From assembly GCA_029204225.1 (NCBI GenBank), contig CM055099.1, forward strand, positions 61,991,455 to 62,055,454: a stretch of DNA of 64,000 bases, read 5' to 3'. The notes under the pieces were generated by a model that did no database searches, was not told the DNA's origin, and saw nothing but the letters and a program-made list of their open reading frames with translations. Of this stretch, positions 48,059-59,117 are shown piece after piece. The stretch is from Diphasiastrum complanatum (lineage: Eukaryota > Streptophyta > Lycopodiopsida > Lycopodiales > Lycopodiaceae). A program made the translations under genes and the position numbers. The number at the start of each line of letters is the position of its first letter. Within the stretch, counting starts at the first letter, position 1.

Positions 48059-48829
48059 TATAATGAAGACTTCTTAGTTATTGGATTGAGATATGTTTGA
48101 GCTTGTTCCTATCAGACTTAGAGTTGCTGCTCTCTTTCACTATAGGTATTTTCAAGGTTGAACTACCTTCCTATGTGAAACACTTGCAACTATATTTGAG
48201 ATGAATCTCAAATATTCCACAAGACAAGTTATCTAGATCAGACACAAAAAGTGGTTTGAGACACTTTGGCTGGTTTGAATCCTACTTTTGGCACGTGTGA
48301 AATGCTTCAAAAGAAAACACTATTGACACTCAGAAGGCTCAAAGCGTGTTCAAATACTTGAAACTCAGTCTTGATCTACAGTTTCTTGTGTTGGATGCTC
48401 AAAACAATGGATTCAGAACAAAGTATAATTGAATCAAATCAAAATGTTGTCACTCGGATTTTAGACCTATCCCTATCCTCTTTAAGAGCTTATAACTCTT
48501 GCTAGACACATCAAATTGATTTGATTTCAATTTCTATGGAAAGTACAGATCAAATGCTTTCCATCAAGTTTAAACACTGCTATCTTTGGATCTATAAGTA
48601 AGGAGAACAAAGGGACTGAAAAAACTCTGATTTTCACACGTGCGAAATTCCAGAATTCCATACTACCTCAATTCAGGTCTAAAAATTCAGTTCAAGTCTG
48701 ATTTGATCCAAATACACTTCAAAGAAAGGTTAGAAAAAGTGCAAAACTGCTTTTTTGCTTGATTTAGCTGTCAGTTTCTTGTACAATCAGAGTTGTTAGC
48801 ATGCAAAGCTTAATGAGGCTCTGATACCA

Positions 48830-49611
48830 TGACAAAAAATTTTGAATTCACACGTGTGGGGAATGTCCACAAGAGTGATTGATCTTGATTAAGCTTTGTG
48901 ATTGGCACTATAACCTGATTCTAGATTGATCAACAAAATCTAGTTCAGAAGAAATGGCTAATTCACAATCTAGCATGCTAATCAACTAAATATAATAGCA
49001 ATGAATCAAAGAATGAATAAAAGTACAAGATTTCAGTGTATGAGCATTAGTCTCAACACGAGTTAGAGAGAGAAAGCTAGAGAGATAACAAGCAATATTT
49101 GTTTAGATCCAAAATGGCATGAGATAGCTACAAAACTTTGGTTCTTCATCATTGATTGTGTGGAGAGCTACACATATTTATGGAGTTTGAGGTAGCTCGA
49201 GGTAGAACCATATCTATCCATTCCAAAATGACATCTAAAGTGACATCTAGAGTCTATGTGACATTTGTCACTTGTCATGCATGAAATCCTACCAACTTTT
49301 TACAAGTGTACTAGTTCTAACTAGAAATGTCCAAATCATCATGCATGTGTCCATTACACATTGTGCATGCCTTGCATGTCACTATGGATCACTTACAATT
49401 AATGCATGTGAATTGCCATGAGTTTCTACAAGCATAATCATGCTAATTCTATATGCAAGTTGCATTTATCAAACTAGATAATACATAACCATGTAGCTCG
49501 AGTTCTATGTAGGCCAATCTTGGCATTTTGCATTAATGAGCTACATACTTGCACGGTACAACATTTGTAGCAAGCCAAGAAATCAATATGGATTGGTTTT
49601 CAATTTTAACA
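48830..49611 (-). repeat. 5' LTR of the nested copia
   Basis: Pairs with 43351-44104. The PBS follows directly at 48829-48818. Confidence 0.93.
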
Positions 49612-50558
49612 TGCTTTGCACTGTTATATGCAAATTCCACTAGTGGAAGGTACTATTTCCAATCAGACTGCCGATGGCCCACATATGCTCAAAGCATATC
49701 CTCCATCGTCTGATTGGTCTTTTTTGTTTGACCGTCTGATTCTGGATGATCTATAGAACTCATACTTGAAGTTGTTTCCAACTTTTCAAATACTGCTTGC
49801 CAAAAATTCCTAGTGAATTTTGGGTCACGATCACTGACAATATCGCAAGGCAGCCCATATAGTCGAAAAGCCTTCTCAACAAATAGTTGAGCTAGTTCCG
49901 AAGCTTTAACAATAGTTTTCGCTGGGATAAATTGAGCAAACTTTGTAAGTCTATCAACAATGACCCAAATTGAATTGTGGCCCTTCCCTGTATGTGGAAG
50001 CCCAACCACAAAATCCATAGATATACTTTCCCACTTTCCAGTAGGAATATCTAAAGGATGTAATAGGCCACTAGCTTTTAGCCTCTCAGCTTTATTTAAT
50101 TGGCACTTAGTATATTTAAGTACATAGGCCTCTACCTGACTTTTCATCTTAGGCCACCAAAATTGCCTTCGAACTAAGTCAAGTGTTCTTTGTATACCCG
50201 GATGTCCTGCACATGGACTATCATGACACTCATGCAAGATTTGGGCCCTTACTGTGTCATTCTCCGGTACACACACCTTTCCCTTATGAAACAAAATCCT
50301 GTTTTGAATTAGGTAATCCGTTTCAGTCTTTCCCTGATTCAAGGAATCTTGCAAACTTGAATTGACCCCTGAAAGTACTTGTTGCCAATATTTTCCAAAA
50401 CAAGGATCGGACTCATAAAGTCCTTGAAGAGACTGAAACAACCCCGGTTCTATAATAGTAAAGCTCAACTGATTAATAACGGGTAACCTACTCAAAGCAT
50501 CCGCTAGAGTATTTTGACTTCCTTTATAGTAACATATAGAAAAGTCAAAGATTTGCAT
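49612..50558 (-). pseudogene. Chromovirus RNase H end and integrase
   Basis: YYKGSQNTLADALSRLP is the RNase H tail. Integrase zinc region: HECHDSPCAGHPGIQRT with YVLKYTKCQ where the first Cys of the CxxC pair is replaced by Tyr. Core: SMDFVVGLPHTGKG, IVSDRDPKF. The catalytic Glu is lost: DGQTKKTNQ in place of DGQTERTNQ. After a stop at 49689 the text VEFAYNSAKH runs to the copia border. Confidence 0.92.
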
Positions 50559-50649
50559 CAGCTCAGCCCATCTAGCTTGCCTCCCCTTTAAATCTGTAGC
50601 ATCACAAAAATATCGAAGAGTCTAATGATCCATCAAAACTTCAAATCTA

Positions 50650-51760
50650 GCTCCATATAAATAATGTCGTCAAATTTTCAAGGAATGAACAATTGCTAAC
50701 AATTTCTTCTCATAGGTACAATACCTAGACTGAGCAAGATTGAGTTTCTTGCTTTCATAAGCCACATGATGTCCATCCTGCATCAAAATGGCTCCAATAG
50801 CATAATCATTGGCATCGGTCCTAACCACAAAAGGCTTATTAGGATTGCCAATGATTAATATTGGTGCCGAAGTGACACTTTTCTTAAGCAACTCAAAACA
50901 ATTATTCATATCCTCTTTGTCCACACCACTAGTGGACTCTTAGCCCTCCGGCTTAGCTTCTTATAGCCTTTCAAGGCATGGGTAAGAGGAAATGCCAATC
51001 GAGCAAATTGGAGAATATGCCGACAGAAAAATCCAACAAACCCCAAGAAAGACTTGATTTCCCTAACTGTGGTGAGAATTGGCCAATCAATAACCCTCTG
51101 GATACGATCTGGCTCAATCTCCACTCCTTGTTTAAAGATCTTATGCCCCAAGTAGGACAATTCCTTAGCAAAAAATCACATTTAGACTCCTTGGCAAAGA
51201 GTCTTCTTAGTATGTCCAAGACAATCCTAAGATGCTCTTTATGTTCCGCCAAAGTCTTACTGAACACTAGGATATCATCTAAGAATACCACTTCAAATCT
51301 TCCCAAATATGGTCTGAACAAATCGTTCATCATCTGTTGGAAAGTTGCCGGTGCATTGGTCAAATCAAAAGGCAACACCATAAATTCGTAGTGACCAAAG
51401 CAAGTTTGAAACCCGATTTTTGGTATATCTTCTGCCTTAATGCGTATCTGATGGTGACCCGATCTTAGATCTATCTTGGAAAAGTACCCAGCACCACCAA
51501 GATAGTCTATTAGATCATCCATCCATGATAGTGGATGTTTATTCTTAACAGTTACCTTGTTCAATTTCTTGTAGTCCATGCAAAATCTTATAGTGCCATC
51601 CTTCTTGGCAAATAGAACCACTGGTGATGCCCAAGAAGACTTACTAGGTTGTACCCACTCCTTTTTCAGGTAATCATGTAATTGTGTACTTACCTTAGTC
51701 TCTTCTGATGCACTCATCCTATAAGGACGTTGTGCAATTGGAATTGCTCCAGGTATTAGT
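50650..51760 (-). pseudogene. Chromovirus reverse transcriptase and RNase H
   Basis: 51760-50971: [72 protein letters not shown] and active site [11 protein letters not shown] frameshift near 51160 leads to [18 protein letters not shown] and [13 protein letters not shown]. RNase H (50924-50670): PFVVRTDANDYAIGAILMQ, YCTYEKKLLAIVHSL. At least three shifts or stops. Confidence 0.93.
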
Positions 51761-52090
51761 TCAATTTTATGATCAATTGTCCTTTTTGGTGGTAAACCTA
51801 CATGAAGGTCTAAAAAAACATCGTTAATTCCTATCTAAGTTCATTATAGGCTTCAAATTCTGTAGTGTTCTCCCTGGGTATACTCATGGCATTTATGTTA
51901 AGTTCTTCATCATTGAGACAAATCATATCATTATGAAAACATAAATAAATTTTAAAATCTGAATTCTTCATAATAAAATTAAGTTCCTGTTTAGAATAAG
52001 GGTTAACATTTTCAGTGTCAACATATGCAACATCAAGAAGAATGGGAAGATCATAGCAAGAGGAAGAAGGTTTGGGAGTATAAATTTTGA
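51761..52090 (-). pseudogene. Chromovirus protease-RT linker
   Basis: Before the RT, the minus strand reads [19 protein letters not shown] in pieces, preceded by an acidic segment (LPILLDVAYVDTENVNPYSK). No protease DSG motif remains; the element breaks off near 52090. Confidence 0.55.
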
Positions 52091-52176
52091 CAGGAGATCA
52101 TCCTTAGTCTATTGGCCAGGCCAATTGCTAGACCAAAGACTGATGCTAGGCCGTCTAAGCCAGATGTGTTCAAATT

Positions 52177-52671
52177 TTAAATGAGACTGGGCAATTTGTA
52201 AATACCCAAGCTGAACAGATAGACATAGAGACATATGAAAACAAAATTATAGGCATATAGATATACAGAAACTAAATCATTTGCACAGATGTACAAAATT
52301 TCCAATGATATTTTATTGAATACAGATATCAATTTGTACAATTGATTGTATAAATTTTCATTGTTTTCTACAATGTTGATATCTGTCGGAAGATTCTTGC
52401 AGGGTGTTGTGTTTTTCTGTCTTTTTTGTATCTGCATGAAAGATAAGCAACTTGTTAATTTTTTTATTCTCTAATTAAATAGCTTATATAATCATTGACT
52501 GATTTCCATATTAGATTAAAATCTTACCAACTTTCCATTGATTATGAATCTGAAGTGTTCTGGTAGAATTCCATTGTGCATTAAGACCAGCTCTTGTCTG
52601 ACATAACTCAAGCTCCAATGATCCTCCACTACAATTGTAGCTAGCATATATTCATTGTTGAAAGTGTGGAC
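52177..52671 (-). pseudogene. Spliced gene fragment of unknown family
   Basis: Exon 1 (52671-52528) reads TFNNEYMLATIVVEDHWSLS, YVRQELVLMHNG, LPEHFRFIINGKL and ends in a good donor TTG/gtaagat. A 96-bp intron ends catgcag at 52432, and exon 2 continues in phase: IQKRQKNTTPCKNLPTDI. The join gives FRFIINGKLIQKRQKNTTPC without a break, which argues that the splice is real. A TGA lies just upstream of exon 1 and exon 2 soon turns into low-complexity text. I do not recognise the protein. It may be a host gene fragment carried by a transposon. Confidence 0.5.
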
Positions 52672-52743
52672 TTTTTTTCAATCTGTGTGACCATCCATTT
52701 GAAGGTCTTGATCGAGTGACATCCAGGTCTCACTTATTTGTTT

Positions 52744-53310
52744 TCATCTTTGGTAACTGAATGTAAGACTAAGCATTTGTCTTGAAATGCAATAACGAAA
52801 TATCATAGATGATTTCTTAATTCTACATTCAATATCTCCAACTGCCTTGCATTCCCAATCCACATCCATCAGATCTGAAAGAGTGTCATCTGGCATATCC
52901 TTACAAAAAAATAATGTTGGTGTTCTATGAACATTTGCATTTGAAAAAAAATCTACAAATACATATAAGGATAGATACCAACTTAATCTATTGACTTTTG
53001 ATCCAGTGCCTGGTTTCATTGAGTTTTTCAAATCTAACAACAATTTGCATCTTAAAGATTCTGATACCATACTATCAGGTGTAAGCCATTTATCACTTTT
53101 AAAATGTGGCAGTGAAAAAATTGAATCAGATGACACTATCGGATCAGATGGCACTGTTGAGGATGCTACAAAGCTAGACTTGTCGTCAAGGGCTACACGC
53201 AAGATACAATATCGACTATTTGGATACCTACTCACCAACGGTGAAGATGACATGCATTTGACTGCTCCTTGCATACGCAACACAATACAATATGGAATTA
53301 CACCAAATGA
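52744..53310. other. Region open on both strands, unresolved
   Basis: The minus strand has a 226-residue frame (53424-52744) with text such as DMPDDTLSDLMDVDWECKAV; the plus strand has a 124-residue frame (52991-53365). The plus frame flows into copia RT only after about 53315. The minus text could be an upstream exon of the 52.2-52.7 kb fragment, but I cannot decide. Confidence 0.35.
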
Positions 53311-53314
53311 TATG

Positions 53315-54380
53315 AAAACAGTCTTTTTCCACGGAGGTCTAGAGGAGAAAATTTTTATTAAGTAGCCTGAAGGATTCAAAGACCCTGACAATCGACAATA
53401 TGTTTTTCGATTGTAGCGATGCATTTATGGTCTAAAGCAGACATCACAAGCTTTGGTACAAGAAGCTCGACAGTCTTTTGAAGTCTCTAACTTTGTTCCT
53501 ACACAACTAGACTGTAGTTTCTATATAAAAAAAGTAGGAAGAAATTTTGTGATTCTAATTATTTTTGTAGATGACTCCCTTATGATAGAAAACTCTTTGA
53601 TGCTGATCAAAAAATCGAAGAGTCAGATATCTGCAAGTTATAAAATCATAGATCTAGGAGAAGCAACACAGTGCCTTGGGTTGGAGATCAGAAGAGATTA
53701 GTAATACATCTGAGTCAATCGGAATACGCCAAAAAGGTGGTGAAGCAGTATCGAGTGATGGACTACAAAGAAAAGGCCACACCAATGAGCCAGACTGATG
53801 AAGCAAGACTGCCCGAACATAGATGAGGAGAGATAGAAGATGGAAGGTATATCATACCAAAACTTGATCGGTAGTCTGATGTACCTTACAATTTGTACCA
53901 GACCCGACTTGGCCTTCCATGTCCATGTCTATGCATTGAGCCAATTCTCCTCGAATCCTGGCATGGCACATTGGCAAATGGTAAAAAGATCTCTACAATA
54001 TCTGAAAGAACCTAAAATATGGGATTGACCTACAAAGCAAAAAAAGAAGAAAAAGGATTCGAGCTGCAACACTACAGTGTTGCAAGCTGGGCAAGCTACA
54101 AAGACGACAACAAGTCCATAACTGGAGGGTGTTCAATAGTATATGGAGCAACAATCAGCTAGATATGCAAAAAACAAGCATTAGTGACTCAATCCTCTGC
54201 AAAGTTGAATATGTCGCAACTTTGAAGATGGTAAACGAGGTAGTATGGTTGCAGATGATACTGGAGGCAATTGGCATATCACAAAGAGAACCATGCATGA
54301 TGATGATGGATTCTCAGAGTGCCATATGTTTATCCCAAGATCATGTCTTTCATTCAAAGACAAAACGCATATCTTTGAAG
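53315..54380 (+). pseudogene. Copia RT and RNase H fragment (a different lineage)
   Basis: Plus-strand text with many breaks: VFFHGGLEEKIFIK, stop, PEGFKDPDNRQYVF, CIYGLKQTSQAL, LIIFVDDSLMI (active site), IDLGEATQCLGLEIRR, LSQSEYAKKVVKQY, YQNLIGSLMYLTICTRPDLA, VNEVVWLQMILEAIGISQ, DSQSAICLSQDHVFHSKTKR. It differs clearly from the other copia copies. It ends at about 54380. Confidence 0.88.
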
Positions 54381-55146
54381 TGTTAAAAATTGTAAAACAT
54401 ATCTATCTTATGTTTATTGAGTTTGGGGGGTCCTACCCATGTAAATATTTTGTACATATCCAAGGTATGTGAATTGAGCACATATCCTTGTAGAATAGGG
54501 TGAGTTTGGGTTAGGTAGATCAGGTTCCAATGACATGCATAAAGCCTAGTTGGTCTAGTATGACATGCAATAATGTTGACAATGTCTAGATTGACATGCA
54601 TGTAGAATTTCACATGGAATTGGTCAAATATGGCCTAGTAGAAACTCGGAGCTATAATAAATGCATTGTCTCCTAAGTTTACATTGCGACATGCAAGACA
54701 TGCAAATACCCTAATGGACACATGCATGTAGTTTTGTAGGTTCATAGTTGAGAATTTGACATTTGGAAAAAGTAGGTAGAAGTAAGGTGCAATCTATGCA
54801 TGCAAGCAGTTAGGTGTCAAGATAATAGTAGTTTGTACTTGAATAGGTGTAGGAAATGCATTGAATGCAAGAAGTACCACGAATTTTGGCTCTCCTATAT
54901 ATGTACATATGGTTCTCACTCATTTCTAATGAAGAATCAAGCATTGATAATGTCATAATGTCAAATTTGAATCTCATTCTATGTTGCTTGTAATTGTACT
55001 CTCTCTATAACTCAGGTTTTGTGTCTTTTTCATACATGATGTTGCTTGTGTACTTTTCCTATTTGTGAGGAATTAATGTAGCTTTGATCTGTAGCATTCT
55101 AGATTGTGCTCTAGCCTCATATCTGTTGGTAGATTGCAAGATTGCT
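54381..55146 (+). repeat. Possible LTR of the 53.3-kb copia
   Basis: Starts TGTTAAAAATTG right after the RNase H text, with a TATA-like tcctatatatgtac at 54892-54905. No end or partner is seen. Confidence 0.35.
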
Positions 55147-55685
55147 CTACAGGTGATCTGTGCACCACCATAAAGCATGGTAAAGATCATTCACACATTT
55201 CATGCAATAAAGACATGGATGCTTTGATGTTGCCCCATGAGAGACATTATACATACATTTTAATGTTTTCAAATCCCCTGCAAGATACCATTGAATTTGA
55301 AAACTAATGAAGCAATTGTTGATTTTCACATTGCAATTGTTGATTAGCAACCTGTAATTGTTGATTAAGACAAGATATGCTATGCACTCCAATATCACGC
55401 AACCTTTGACAATATCCAAGTAATCCGCTTTCCGTCACATACATATCTGAGAAGATGAGTTACGAACTTAAAATCTGGACACAAATTGGTAGCTGGATCA
55501 TTAGGATAAATTGATCCATCCACCCACAAATCTATATTCATATGATTATTTATTCTCAATTCTCTAACTATTGCTACAACATTCTCTACAACTTTCGCAT
55601 TTTTCTTGATAATTGGAGTGCATTCCATTGGAAGAGCAACATGCAAATGGAACATTGCCATTGTTAAAGCTACAATCATGTAAAT
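55147..55685 (-). pseudogene. Transposase-like fragment (uncertain)
   Basis: The minus strand gives AMFHLHVALPMECTPIIKKN, RELRINNHMNIDLWVDGSIY, PDFKFVTHLLRYVCDGKRIT and, after a break holding three copies of CAATTGTTGATT (55312-55366), WYLAGDLKTLKCMYNVSHGA, TSKHPCLYCMKC. The last segment, GDLK followed by a CxxC(xxC) cluster, resembles sequences I associate with RNase H-fold transposases, but I cannot name a family. Confidence 0.4.
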
Positions 55686-56208
55686 GAATCCTATAGTAAA
55701 TCAATATAAATAGATCTAGCATTCCTTACTTTTGTAATGTTTATGTCGCATTGAAAAATCGTCCCGCCTCATATTTCACTATAAGCATACAGCGATTTCA
55801 AAAGTTTTGCCTCTCCCGCGTCAGTTTTTGCATTGAGCACACCAAGATTTTCAGTCTTAAAGCTCTAGTCCCGAATTTTGGAACGAGCATGAAAAGAAGT
55901 TATTACATCTCATGCTAGACTAACTATTGTCTGAAGTTAACCATGCTACTTAAACGTCGGGCAAGGCTGGAAACTCAAAAAATGGCGACCAGAAGTTACC
56001 GGTTTGCATTCTCTCTCTACTTAACCTCTCTCTAAAGTGAAATTTTCTATAGGGCCCATTTTGAGCCCATATTTTCCCTAATGTTTTTGGTTCATGCAAG
56101 AGAAATGACAATACAATAAAAGCTCCTTCAGAAGAGAGGGGGGTTCCTTAAATAAACAAGAGGGCTGCCCATGTGGAGCCTAAGCGAAAATTCCATTAAT
56201 TTAGAAAT
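55686..56208. other. Unassigned sequence with a 5S-rRNA-like stretch
   Basis: 55928-55946 resembles the internal A-box part of plant 5S rRNA (15 of 19 bases by recall) and atggcgacc (55981-55989) resembles box C. The rest shows no gene. Confidence 0.35.
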
Positions 56209-58205
56209 TGTTGAATTTCACACATGTGGATTGTCCACAACATGTACTTGTGATCTCCTAAGGTGTGTAGATGCACCAAGATCAAGACTAGATTGAGATT
56301 CAAGATCAATCTTGGATCCTATGGCAAAAACACACTACTACATGCATTCAATCACTTCCAACTCTCACTCACACGTGTGGGAAGTATTCAAAAAATAAAC
56401 TAAGTAAAAACAAGCTGCTCTCCTCAGGTAGAGAGAGAAAAAGCATCATGAGCTCTCGGGTAGACAGAGAAAGCTAGAAATCCAATAACACTCAAAATCC
56501 ATATAATCACCAAATCAATTAGCTTCAAAATGAGGAGTACAATGATACTAGTAGATCCACGAGCTACCACTATGCTTAACTATGATTGGACCATACTTTT
56601 TCACCTCTTGATCCTATTGGACCATTGATCCATGCACCTCTTAATTCTATTGGACTATATTCAAGCACACCTCAATTTCCTATTGGACCTCACATGGTTC
56701 CACCTCTAAATCCTATTGGACCTCTTGGAATTCATCAAACAAAAGCATTACACTTGTCTACACTCTAATTGGCACGTGTTTAGCCTCTTACTCTATTTTG
56801 GCTCAATAGTGGCATTACAAGTGGAAATGCATAATTTGCCATTTATGCCAAATTTATTCCTATCAACATCCTACACCTAGATGCTTGATGTAAAAAACAT
56901 AAGACCCCTATATCTAACATAGATAATCTTTTTCAATTCTTCACAGAAATTACAAGTGGAAATAGCTCTTCCACTAGAAGTCAACATCAAAAGGTGGCTC
57001 ACTCTAATTTATTTAAGAGGGGTCTACATTTATTTACATATTATTGACATTGAATTCCACTTCAAAACCATCATCAAATAACTTTCCAACACTAATCTTA
57101 TTCTTTGTGAGATTAGGAGCATAAAGTACATTGGAAAGTGATAAACACATAGAAGATGCAAGATTCAAGGAACAAATTCCAGCTCCTTCAAATGAGCATG
57201 CATCACAACAGTTGTGTATATTGATCTAGAATAGATTCAATAGAATCAAAAGAATCTTTGGTGCAACTCATGTGTGATGTAGCACCACTATCAATATACC
57301 AAGATACATCATTAAAGGGTAAAGAGGAGATGCTAGACATCTTGAGAGATGCCTCTCCACAACTTGCATGTGAATCTTCTATGGTAAAATTGGCTTGATC
57401 TTCTTGAGTCTTCTTTTGAAGATAGAAGAATGAGTTGAATCATCTTCTACTCCTCCTTGGTCTTTGTTCTTTGCTTTGTCCTTTGATTTGTCCTTGGTGA
57501 AGGCTTGAGAAAATTTGTCCTTGCTCCTCCCTCTTGACTTGATCATGGCAAAGTGAGATTTGCCACACAATCACCATCCTTCCTTGAAAGTGTGTTGATC
57601 TTTGACAGCTTGTTCTTTTGCTTGCATTCTTCAGCAATAAGAATATCATGTAGAGCCTCCATAGATGGTAGCTCCTCCTTGATAGCATAAGTTTGCACAA
57701 CATTTGCATAATCTTCTCTAAGTCCATTAAGACTACTTGAACAAGTTGACTATTCTCTAGAGTATCTCCTATGCATGCTATCTCTCTGTGAAGATCTTTA
57801 ACTCTCATTACAAGACTTGAAGCACTTTCATCAACTCTTTGAAAACTAGAAAAGATCTGATTTCTAAGAGTAAGTAGTCTTGATGTGATTTTTGCTTCAA
57901 AAATGTTTTTAAGATTTCCCAAGTTTGCTTGGCTGAGGTACATGAACTTATTTCTCTCAACATTTCATCAGAGATGTTCAATTGATAATATGAAGAGCAA
58001 TCATTGCTCTCTTCTTGAATCTCTGAGCCTCATCATAAGCTTCAGGTTCAACTTCAATTCCTAATACTATGTCCATTGCACCATAAAGAATCAACAAAGA
58101 CTCTATCCTATCCTTCCAAACTGAATAGCTAGAGGTATCTAGTCTCTCACTAGCTTCAAAGAGAAAATCTCCTATAGATGCCTTGAATGTGAAGACTTAT
58201 TGTAA
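56209..58205 (-). mobile_element. Internally deleted copia: gag to protease plus 3' LTR
   Basis: Minus order: gag from about 58190 (ASERLDTSSYSVWKDRIESL), continuing in shifted frames (VKDLHREIACIGDTLENSQL), a lysine-rich stretch, protease WYIDSGATSHMSCTKDSF at about 57300, pre-integrase remains to 57040, then an LTR 56209-56868. RT, RNase H and most of integrase are gone. The LTR reads TGTTGATAGG...AATTCAACA on the minus strand and contains cacacatgtgg and cacacgtgtgg, like the LTR of the 43.3-49.6 kb copia. Confidence 0.82.
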
Positions 58206-58318
58206 ATTGGACAACAATATGTTTACACTGCAAACTCAATAAGAAGAATGAACAATATCAATACCAATATGAAAGAAGAAAACTGAACAATATCAATACC
58301 AATATAATATCTACTTAC

Positions 58319-58885
58319 CGGATCATAATCATCGTAATCAACGACGTTTGCTCTGCTAATGTCATGTCCTCCAATGGCCTCTATATTTTCGGAGGGGGTA
58401 TATCTAGCCCTTAGGGGATATCTTTTTTGGAATTCCAAAAATTCCTCCTCTGTAGGCAAAGTTTTCTCATAGGCTTTAGATTTTTCAATCATGGCCTCCA
58501 AGGCCTCATTGCCAGATTTCCAATTGCCATCTTTATCATAATCTATCTCACTTTCAAGGTCATCATAATAATCAACAATGTCAAAAAATTCTGATAAATT
58601 TTGAGCAAAAATTGAGAGGATTTCATCCTCTCTCAAATTCAATACATCTTCTATATCATTAAATGAGATATAACAATCATTATTTAAAAAATATAAAGGA
58701 ACATCGAGTAGAGTTAATTGATTAATAGGAGATGCAGATGGAAGAGAATCAGAGAGGATTATAGAACGAGGGAGAGTTTTTTGATAATCTGAAGTTATAG
58801 ATGCTTCAGCTTCAACTCCTATATCAGTATCTGCATCATTTACATCAGAAGACAAATAATCTTCTGATTCCGAAATCTCACATAC
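58319..58885 (-). pseudogene. Acidic-protein family, copy 2 (unrecognised exon)
   Basis: Open text from about 58885 (SVCEISESEDYLSSDVNDAD) to YDDYDP, where a perfect donor CCG/gtaagtag closes it at 58319. The protein is acidic throughout (FNDIEDVLNLREDEILSIF, SEIDYDKDGN, TLPTEEEFLEFQKRYPLRA). Its order of motifs matches copy 1 at 37517-38026. No stop in about 190 codons before the donor. The initiating ATG is not seen (the first codon of the open run is TTG-like). Family and function unknown. Confidence 0.6.
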
Positions 58886-58887
58886 AG

Positions 58888-59104
58888 AGGTCCATCAGAG
58901 ATGTTACAAGAAGTATATCTGCAGATGTGAGATGGTTTGTAACGGCAATTGAGGCGCTACACACAGCATATGAGGACTTTCAGGTGAAATTTTTTTCAAA
59001 TACTGTTGTTGCAGCTGTCCATGCCAAGAAGGTGACCATCCATGCCCAAGGATTTTAACATTGTGTTCAGGCTTCGGGACACATATGACAAGTTTGCAGA
59101 ATAA
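58888..59104 (+). pseudogene. Histone H3-like fragment
   Basis: After an acceptor-like cacatacag the plus strand reads RSIRDVTRSISADVRWFVTA, IEALHTAYEDFQVKFFSNTV, VAAVHAKKVTI, one extra C (59041), MPKDFNIVFRLRDTYDKFAE, TAA. It follows the H3 fold from alpha-N end to alpha-3 (LVREI..., ALQEAAEAYLV, AIHAKRVTIMPKD). The region FEDTNLC is replaced by FSNTVVA, and KDF at the end resembles CENH3 more than H3. The frameshift and lack of N-terminus make it a pseudogene. It abuts the acidic exon tail to tail. Confidence 0.72.
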
Positions 59105-59117
59105 TTTAGACCTGCTC

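Larger units (their letters stand above)
43351..49611 (-). mobile_element. Nearly complete Ty1/copia retrotransposon nested in the chromovirus
   Basis: LTRs of 782 bp (48830-49611) and 754 bp (43351-44104), PBS TGGTATCAGAGC (48829-48818), gag, protease, integrase, RT and RNase H in order, and a short polypurine tract AGGAGAAG by the 3' LTR. The host integrase frame resumes on the other side: left flank AACATTC and right flank GCAAAGCA fit a duplicated AAGCA with one base lost. The LTRs differ by small indels and few substitutions, so the insertion is fairly recent. The pol frame has three stops and two shifts. Confidence 0.95.
39407..52090 (-). mobile_element. Chromodomain Ty3/gypsy (chromovirus) with three-LTR structure, interrupted by a copia
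   Basis: Minus order: protease-RT linker (52090), RT, RNase H, integrase to 49612; copia insert 43351-49611; rest of integrase and chromodomain 43350-42692; polypurine tract 42691-42681 (GGGGGAAGGAA); LTR A 42680-41611; PBS TGGTATCAGAGC 41609-41598; 1.1 kb of unassigned internal sequence; LTR B 40476-39407. LTR A thus has a polypurine tract on one side and a PBS on the other, so it serves as 3' LTR of one unit and 5' LTR of the next. Gag and the outer 5' LTR are missing at the right. Confidence 0.88.

Noticed and set aside
53040-53090. Reverse-complement PBS-like string ttctgatacca
   Set aside because: No LTR edge or partner adjoins it, so it is probably chance.
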